This document shows, in pieces, positions 56,134 to 64,000 of a stretch of DNA of 64,000 bases (the first letter of the stretch is position 1; each line of letters starts with the position of its first letter). This DNA is from Pelobates cultripes. Lineage: Eukaryota > Chordata > Amphibia > Anura > Pelobatidae. The notes below the pieces were generated by a model. It saw only the letters and a program-made list of their open reading frames with translations. It searched no databases and was not told where the DNA came from. The translations under genes were made by a program, and so were the position numbers. The stretch spans positions 264,294,991 through 264,358,990 of the forward strand of contig OW240916.1 in NCBI GenBank assembly GCA_933207985.1, in the 5' to 3' direction.

Positions 56134-57429
56134 TAGATAGTAGTGATACTTAAGGTTTCTCTTGAACTTCCTGTAACTGTAGTAGAATTTAAAGGGATCA
56201 GCAAGATGTAGAATGATCCTGGTTTGGTTGAAATTAAAATACATTAATTACATCCTTGCTGGTGTAACAGATGCTGAAGAAAATGAGGTGAACGTGGGCT
56301 GGTAGAAGCGAAGGAGGTAGCTCAGCGTGGAGTCCGAGGTCAGATCAATTTTCTTACCGTTAAGAACCAGGGCTTTTTTAACATTTCTGAGGTGTTTGTG
56401 TTTAGGTGTAATTTTCCTCTTACTCATTTACTGTACCCACACATAATAAATACTGTTTTTCTAGCCATTAAATGGTCTTTCTAAAGATACCATTATTTTC
56501 ATCATATCATATAATTTACTATAAATTTTTTTATAAAATATGATGAAAAAAACCCACACTTTTTCAAACTTTGACCCCCAATATCTGTTATGCATCTACA
56601 ACCGCCAAAAAACACCCATGCTAAATAGTTTCTAAAATTTGTCCTCAGTTTAGAAATACCCAATGTTAACATGTTCTATGCTTTTTTTTTGCAAGTTATA
56701 GGGCTATAAGTACAAGTAGCTAATTCAATTTTTTCAAAATTAACGAAAATTACATTGTTACACTGGTATCTGTCAGGAATCCCTGAATAACCCTTGGCAT
56801 GTATATATTTTTTTAAAAGAAGACAACTTAAGGTATTCAACTTGTGGTATTTTAACTCTTTTCATGCAACCATTTTACCACCAATCTATGCCAAATAAAA
56901 AATAAATAAAAAAGGTGAATTACACCTCTTGTTACAGGAATGTGAATTATACCTCTTGTTACAGTGTGTAAACACACAGACAGGTGAGAACGAAGCAAGA
57001 CAAGCCAAAGTCTAAAACATGGTGATACAGATAGTCAATAACAGTCTGAAGGTCAATACAAGTGGTGGCCAATACAAAGGGCATGTCCAAGCATTTTGCA
57101 ATCAGGAACAATCTGGAACAAACATAATAAGTTAGGAACACAGACATCAGAGTAGTCAAGTTAAATCAAACCATATAAAAAATGGATAATGGCTACTGGT
57201 ACCTTTAACAGCAGACTATGCATAGGATAAGAGAGAACTGCCTCTATACATATACAAATTTGCCTACCTTGATAAAATTACTATATTGTATAACTCGTTC
57301 TCCAAATTTGTGCTACAATGTAATTACATGACCCACTATTGTGAAATGTTAAAAGAGCTAAACTAGCTATCACTGGAATCCACATGCAAGCCGCCAATTT
57401 TCCAGCCTTGTGTTTGAAAGCTTTACTAG
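56134..57429. other. AT-rich DNA, no feature recognised
   Basis: GTGAATTACACCTCTTGTTACAG near 56914 and GTGAATTATACCTCTTGTTACAG near 56941 form a small direct repeat 27 bp apart. Nothing else is supported; the frame at 56959-57159 (minus) lacks features. Confidence 0.45.
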
Positions 57430-58960
57430 GAAGCTCCCACCCTACCTGAATAGAATTATTTTGTGTATTTGTTCCAAGGTGTGAGGGGTAGCCTTGCTTG
57501 TCTCGTTCTCTAACAGTGATTTTATTTGGAGATAGGAGAACAATGTGTGATTTGGCAATTGGTATTCCTGTTGTAGGTCAAGGTACTGCTGTAACTTGCC
57601 GTTGCGGTATAAGTGTTTAATCATTGTGCATCCATTTTGGACCCATGGGCCGTAATCTAGTGTGGGGTTGACAATAGGTAGGCTTTTTGTGGTGTGTCCC
57701 AAGTGCTGTGTTGTTGAGTCCCATGTGTCTAGCAGCAGTGTAATGGTTGCGGGCATGTTTGGAGGCTTGGGGTGCATTTTGTGGGGGACCCAGAACAGGT
57801 ATTTCATGCCTCCTGGGCATGACCATGCAGACTCTATCTCCACCCATTTGCTTAGTATTTTTGAGGCTACTCAGATTTTTGGATTTGCCCATACAAATCG
57901 TGTGAATATCTGTTGTAGTTTGTGTAAGTATGTGTTGGGAATGAAGATCTGTAGTGTGTGGATTAAATACTGGAATTTCGGTAGCAGCATAATTTTGAGG
58001 GCTGCCAATCTTCCCACCCAGGATAGATATTTGTTTTCCCAACCTTTCAGTGTTTCCCCAACCTCCTTCATTAACCTACCGTAGTTTAGCTCGAGGAGGT
58101 GTGATGGGTGTTTTGGTATCTGTAACCCTAGGAAGGTGAGATGGTCACCTCTCCAGTCAAAGGGGAATCTGTCTTTTAGTTGTGTTAGCATTCGTTTGGT
58201 TATTTCTATCCCCATGGCTTGCGTTTTCGTTATGTTTAATTTGTAGTATGATTGTTCCCCATATATTTTGATTTCAGTGAGAAGACTCGGCAGCGAGAGG
58301 AATGGTTGTGTTAGCGTTAGCATCACGTCATCTGCGAACAACCCAGTTTTGTATTCTTGTCTCCCCACCCATATCCCGTGTATAGTCTTGTTGTCTCTTA
58401 TTTTGATGGCTAGGGGTTCGAGGGCCAGGATGTACAACAAAGGAGACATGGACAACCCTGCCGTGTTTCATTAGAGAGCTGAAATGGCTCCGATAAGAAC
58501 CCTGAATTCAGGACCTGTGCCACTGGTGCACTATATAGCACCGCCACAAACCCCTCTGAGATTCCGAACCCAGCCAAAACCGCTCTGAGAAATCACCAGT
58601 GCAGCCTGTTGAAGGCTTTTTCGGCATTGAGGGAGACAAACAGGCCTCCCGGACTCTGAGTCTGAAGTTTATGTAGTAGATTTATGACTTTCCTGGTATT
58701 ATCCGATCCCTGTCTCCCTTTCACAAAGCCTACTTGGTCGTTGTGTATTATATGTGCTATGATATGTCCCAATCTCACTGCATACAATTTGGCTTATATT
58801 TTGGCATCAGTGTTTAAGAGTGATATGAGTCGGAAATTTTGCGGCACTGTGGGGGGCTTGTTTGGTTTTGGTAGAATAACGACACGGGCTACCAGTATCT
58901 CACTTGGGAGAGATTTCATGGCAGCTGCGTTGTTAAAGGCTTTGACTAAATAGGGTGATA
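57430..58960 (-). pseudogene. L1 ORF2 remnant, RT and C-terminal region, both ends missing
   Basis: In minus-strand order: ILPKPNKPPTVPQNFRLISL (about 58870), NDQVGFVKGRQGSDNTRKVI (RT motif 1, about 58720), VSLNAEKAFNRLHW (motif A, about 58620; the usual catalytic Asp of DAEKAFD is Asn), LYILALEPLAIKIR (about 58430), GLFADDVMLTL (motif C with both Asp, about 58340), YLSWVGRLAALKIMLLPKFQ (about 58020), and LFSYLQIKSLLENE (about 57540). Frame changes occur near 58590, 58460 and 57860. It ends at about 57430 before the cysteine cluster, and no poly(A) tail or target duplication was found. This is an L1 lineage distinct from the copy at 34141, judging by sequence differences. Confidence 0.88.
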
Positions 58961-59013
58961 ATTATTTTGTATTTTTAATATTAAATTGAACCATATTGCA
59001 ATGATGGAAGGTT

Positions 59014-59095
59014 TGCGGGCCCAGGACATACTTGAAAGCAAGAGAAGTATCAATATATCCTTTCTGGTATAAAATGTTAGAAATAAACAAAATAA
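59014..59095. repeat. Dispersed tail repeat, second copy
   Basis: GGGCCCAGGACATACTTGAAA, then GAGAAGTATCAATATATCC, TTTCTGGTA and an A-rich tail with AAATAAACAAAATAAA. Homologous to 17706-17790 in the same orientation. Confidence 0.65.
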
Positions 59096-62000
59096 AGCTA
59101 GCCCTCACTTATACGTGGCATAGCTGTTGATTGTGTAAAATGATGAACATGTGCATGTTAGCTAAATTGCCAGATGTAGCAGGTACATCAGAAGTTTAGT
59201 ATAAATGTATTTGGGACCTTCCTCAGAAAGAAAATTAGATATGTTTTGAACAGGTAGCGTGAGTAAAGAAACAGAAAATCAGGGGAACCAGCAGACAGAC
59301 CATTAAAAAGTGCCAGAGTGGCACATGATAATAGAAGGGAGATTCTGTGCAATGGGCACTTTGGACTATTTGTTCATTTTCAGAATTAGTTCATTCAAAA
59401 AGAACTGGGGCATGCTATAATATATGTTAGGCTAATTGAAGAAACAAAGAGAATATTTATGCATTTATTTGTCATAATTTGCTGGTAGTGTTAAACAGAT
59501 CACTGCCAGAAAATGGGTGCCAAGGATTAATTATTATGGCACACCAAGACTGGGTGGGTAGACTGTGGGTCAGATGAAGTGTTGTTTCATGAATACCCAT
59601 GGAATAAAAATGGCACAGAAAGACTTGATGATTTGTAGCATAAATGGCAACAGTGCCTAGTGGATTCTTCTCAAAAGTGCCATAAGCACATTTGGAAAAA
59701 AACTATTTATAAAATAAATAAATAAACCACATCCTACGCAAGAAAATACATGAATTTTCTAGGGGAAAAGTTCTATTTGGACTTTTTAGAGATGGTAATA
59801 AAGACCTTCTCAGTAAAATGAAGGATTCAGCAGAACCATGAGTTGAGCACGTTTACAAAGGGATTAATAATATTATCTCAAGAAGTTCAGCACTAAAAGG
59901 ACGATAGTTTAGACGGTTATCTACGCAGTGTCAGAGCTTTGTATAGATCAGGCTGCATTTTCCTTTTGCTTATTTGTTTAGGTTGAATTTATGAATTCTT
60001 ACACTGTATGCAACAATATTTCAGGTAATCTGCAGAGAATATTCCAGTGGCACGTCTTGTTACAGTGTATAAACTATCTCAGTAAGGGTCCATTCCTGGC
60101 ATTATGTGTATTATGTAATGATGGGATTAAGTTATTTTATATCTTGAATATACTTTGATTTGGTTGTTGTTGTAGCTAACTCCATAGTTTCCGACATTGG
60201 TATTCCACGTTTTTTGGTAAAAAAGTATTTTAGAAAGTGTCCATAAAAAACCATAACCTTAAAACGCTGCCTTGTTACATAGATTTACTCTTTAATTGCC
60301 ATTGACGCAACCATTCTCAAGTCCTGTGCTATTTATCAGCACCTAGGAACGTCTGTCTATCAAAGCCTCGTCCTAAAGTTGTGGCTCGTATATGGTTGTT
60401 CAAAGTCTAGGCCTCGACTTTGATGTAAACTGGTTGTGTTTCACTCTGCAAGCCTTGGCTCATTCCATTCTCTGCATGTTAGTCAACAAATAAAATGTGC
60501 ATGTGACCAATACTTTAGCTGGTCATTTTTTTTGTTAAAAAGAGCTCACTAGTTGTTTATTATTTTTGATTTAGATGTATTAGTTTAAGCTTTTCACTGG
60601 TGGCAACAGCCACCATAAGCACTTTTGAAAAGAGAGAATTTATTTTAAAAAAATCATCCAAAGTAGGCAAATGCATTTTTGGTCTGATGTTTAACTGCAA
60701 TACAGCTTGTGAAGGTCACCAATAAAAGATGTTTCCTTAGAAACTCCGGTTTGCTTGGTTGGAATTTCCTGCTTGTTGGAATTCTTTTCAAAGTGCAACG
60801 TTTGGGCCAAGATACACTGATCCCTATGATGCTACACAAACAGGAAGACAGTTCCATTTTAATCCTACAATTAATAGACTGGTTGTGTGTAAAAACAAAA
60901 AACAACAACAACAACAAAAAAACAGTGCTTGAAATAAACCCATTTTAACAATTCAGTTTTTTTTTTCTATATTAACTCTGTTATCAGCAAATAATACTGA
61001 TAGTAATAAAAATATTCCTTTAACCGATGGAATTCATTGAGCTTACAACTGGTGATTTTAGTTACCTTTGTACTTCCCAATGTCAAATAATTCCAGGGAC
61101 AGAAGTGTTATGTTATATGATGCATGTAAAGGTAAGACTGCTTACTAGTTAGGGGCCTCTGGAATATGTTGTGTTATATTTACAGTGATATTGAATCTCT
61201 CATTCATGTGTAACAAATTATTTGCAAGGTGGAAACTTTCTCTTTGAAAGGGAAGAGCAATTTGCAGCAAGGACGAGGGGCAATGAGAAAGGAGCAATAT
61301 ACCCCAGATGATTAATGGCTTGGCTGTATTAAAGTACAAGTGTCACCTGAATTTGTTTAAAAATTTTTGCAGCATGTAATGAAAAGATATGACATTTTTT
61401 TAATGAAATGTATAGATATACCTGAAAATATGGCCCTTACATTCACAGAACACTACATTCCCCTGCCATATTCTTTAGGTCGGATTGAGGTAGAATCTGA
61501 CCGTTAGGCTCTGCTTCACTTCCTACACAGAGCGGTGATGTCATCAGTCATTGCCCTGAGTGGTCTGTGTGGTCTGAATTCCGACCAAATTCTGACCACA
61601 TTGGCAATTCTCATACTTACTAAAGTCAAATGCGGTTAGTATTCTGTTGGTCCAATCAATTCTGTAACATTGGTTTGGATAAGTAAATCACTGTTTTTCC
61701 AAACTCAGCTGAACAAATCTACAACACTGGAATCACATATTATCATTCATCTGCTATTTGCAAGCGAATGATAAATGGAAGAGCTATTTGCCCGCTGACA
61801 TCGGCGGCGCAAGGGTTAATTATGTGTCCTTTAAATTAATGGGCTCACAAAACAAGGGAAAAGAAAAACATCAGTAGCTGTATATGGCAAGTTATTTTAG
61901 TTATATAATTCCTGCATACTGATACATGTTTTGTAGAACATCTATTTTATTTTATTTTTTTATTATATTTTTAAGAAAAACAGTCATCATTTTTATTATT

Positions 62001-62879
62001 AGAGACAATAAAAGATTAAATGTCACATAACCTCATTGTGTATTATTTTGTAATGGACATATGCAAGTTAACACATTTTTAGAAGTTCTCAATGGTCACG
62101 ATTCCTTTGTTGAAGTGACATTCTTTAACCAACTTTGTATCACTTATCTACTAAAACCATGCACATTCTGAAGGTATGGAATCATCCCAAAGAGCATTTT
62201 TGAGTTGCTGGGCTCTTGCAAGTGAAGTCCAGGTTTGTGAACGAGCACAAGTTCTTGGTTTGTGTTTCAGGTCAGAGAGGGCTGAAAATGGCTGGCTTCA
62301 TTGACCAAGGATAATTCAGACGATGCAAAGAAAAGAGGTCACTAACGTGTATGCATTACAAAATAATATAATGGTAAGTTTTTCAATTTGTCAAATAAAA
62401 TTAGCTATTCCTCATGTTGTTTTTTCTCTGTACTTTTTAGATATGCATTTTCCCTTATACGATGTAATTTCAATGTTTTTATTTCCTTCTGAAAAAGCCA
62501 TGAATGAATGCTTGCTCTGTTTATCCACATAGATATAAACGGAAAAACAGCAATACATGCTATGCAAAGATTTGGAATAAAGTGGGATTTCAGCTTAGGC
62601 CAGACTCACACAACCTGGCTGTTTTCATAACACAACTCAAGACACATGTCTAATGCAAACTGATAAAGACTTAACAAAAATGGCACTAAAGAGTTTTGTC
62701 TTTTGGCTACTGTAATAGCTTCTGGCAAGCATTTTCTAACTTGGCAATGTCTTTTATCGGTCTACTAAAGGAACATGAAATATACAATATACACTTTTGT
62801 CTACTTCAACCACAATCTTCCTCCACACCTGCAAACCGTTATTCTCAACTTCTCTTTCCACAGTATATATATATATATA
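59096..62879. other. AT-rich DNA with few features
   Basis: (AAC)n-like sequence at 60896-60918 and a (TA)n at 62864-62879, into which the LTR at 62880 inserted. Short frames (60654-60948, 61145-61339, 62323-62532) have no domains or splice context. No supported gene. Confidence 0.4.
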
Positions 62880-63955
62880 GTAACAGCACCCCCAGGCATA
62901 AAAGGGGTTAAAAGCCATTTAGGAGATCTTCCCCTTCCAGAGACACAGGCAGCTACTGTAGACACCAATCCACGGAACCAGAGAAGCATATGAATGCTCT
63001 CAAGCATTTGAATGCTGTAAACAGCAGAATAGGAAAAACCATAGAAATAGGTTTACACTCCTAGCAGTCGAACTGGAACAGCATACAGTAAATCCCCCCA
63101 AGAACGAGACAAAGCTCCGTGTTGAGGGTCAAGCAGTGAACAGACAGAGCTGTGGGTTTATTGTTCTTATATACACATTAGTACCACCCACAGGGTTTTG
63201 GAAAACAACCAATAAACACATACAATGCACTCAGACACTCCCACACAAAATCCTCCCCTCTGCCTGCGATACAATTACCTTGCACAATGGGTAATGTAAT
63301 TATCACCGGCAGAGAAATACAGTTTTTCCACATTATTCATATCTTGAAAAGTATGCATCACATTCACATAACTTACATTTTCAGAATCAGCATACTCCAA
63401 ATACAAACATATGTCAAAATCATCCAAATTGGTCCATTGGTTCAAAAGATAGATCGAAGTCCTTTGTGACCAAATGAAGCATGGCTTTTCTGCCCAAAAC
63501 CAGTTCCACAGAGTCTTCTATCCTGGAGATAATTGGGAAGTAATCCAATTATCTCCAAGGACAGAGGCAAAACTCCATTGAACAAATGGCAGCAAAAGAT
63601 AATAAAACACATAAAAACATAACTGTGCAGCCATTGCATTAAACAGGTATATTCAACATATCCCCAGATAGCTCAGATCTGAGTGCACATTATTACTGAA
63701 TGGCGCTCAGAGCACACACATACAGTTCAATTGCCATGGAGCCAAAGTCTTTCCCATAGTCTTTCATTATACAAATGGGCTCCATGGCATAGCTATCTGG
63801 GGTATAACCGCTCAAACAGGGCCAGCACCGAATGACTCGGCTTTCGTGTCTTTGCAGGGGAAAATCAAGCGTTTCAACATGGGGCAATAGTCTAAAGGCA
63901 GCAGGCGGGCAACCAGGCTCCTCCAATGCACAGTGGCGAGATTAGACTCGTCACA
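62880..63955 (-). mobile_element. Probable solo LTR, minus strand
   Basis: On the minus strand the segment starts TGTGACGAGTCTAATC (63955) and ends GGGGGTGCTGTTAC (62880). TATA on both sides (62876-62879 and 63956-63959) could be a 4-bp target duplication, though the left flank is a TA repeat. A core promoter is visible: TATATAAG at 63173-63166 and AATAAA at 63162-63157, followed by an untranslated part rich in T. No internal retroelement coding region adjoins either side, so recombination to a solo LTR is inferred. The upstream part has palindromes: CCCCAGATAGCT / AGCTATCTGGGG at 63661/63791 and a GGAGATAATTGG / CCAATTATCTCC hairpin at about 63525-63558. Retroelement family not determined; the translated frames on either strand are not genes. 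Confidence 0.7.
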
Positions 63956-64000
63956 TATATACACTAGAAATTCCTTGTTCTTGTAATGCCGTGCGCCAAA

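Noticed and set aside
62801..63926. Short open frames in the LTR, considered as retroelement coding sequence
   Set aside because: The segment contains promoter and polyadenylation signals and LTR-like ends; no gag, protease or polymerase motif is present.

Overview
This window looks like repeat-rich, non-coding vertebrate DNA. The mix of families points to an anuran amphibian (inference from repeat character; no database was searched). Intact genes are absent. What is recognisable is a dense, nested set of decayed transposable elements separated by AT-rich sequence, plus two candidate host exons, both on the minus strand: a signal-peptide exon at 7520-7600 and a weaker 64-nt exon at 50084-50147. 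If they are real, most of the window is intron or intergenic sequence.

Layout. 0-7 kb: stem-loop and short tandem repeats near 0.6-0.8 kb, a nearly full-length broken L1-type LINE on the minus strand (1572-4310), then several short MITE-like elements. 7-15 kb: the candidate first coding exon and otherwise featureless DNA. 15-18 kb: a CR1-type LINE (15144-16437) and a 5'-truncated L1 bounded by a 12-bp target-site duplication (16639-17676), both minus strand. 19-24 kb: a 2.2-kb TTAA-flanked element whose left half is a very large foldback, and a pyrimidine-rich region that appears to have donated a 138-bp block to it. 24-29 kb: little recognisable beyond one foldback. 29-33 kb: a second copy of the TTAA element, lacking the left foldback arm and carrying a hAT-like insertion with a perfect 8-bp target duplication. 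33-36 kb: an L1 ORF2 remnant on the plus strand abutting a probable minus-strand LINE end, and a foldback element. 38-41 kb: a hairpin-rich TTAA element nested in another MITE, and an internally deleted L1-like element. 42-49 kb: two hAT-like elements with different termini that share an internal module carrying TCTCGCGAGA motifs and GT-rich satellite. 50-53 kb: the second candidate exon, a cruciform-forming palindrome and an inverted pair of L1-like fragments. 54-60 kb: another long-TIR MITE, a 60-bp tandem duplication and an L1 ORF2 remnant. 62.9-64 kb: a probable solo LTR on the minus strand.

The LINE reading frames all carry stops, frameshifts or altered catalytic residues, so no autonomous element is seen here. 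The non-autonomous TTAA elements and hAT-like elements have clean boundaries and target duplications, and repeatedly insert into one another. I found no convincing new molecular system. The most unusual observations concern how elements are built: template-switch scars, a block copied between neighbouring repeats, hairpin arrays, and a regulatory-motif-bearing core shared by transposons with different ends.
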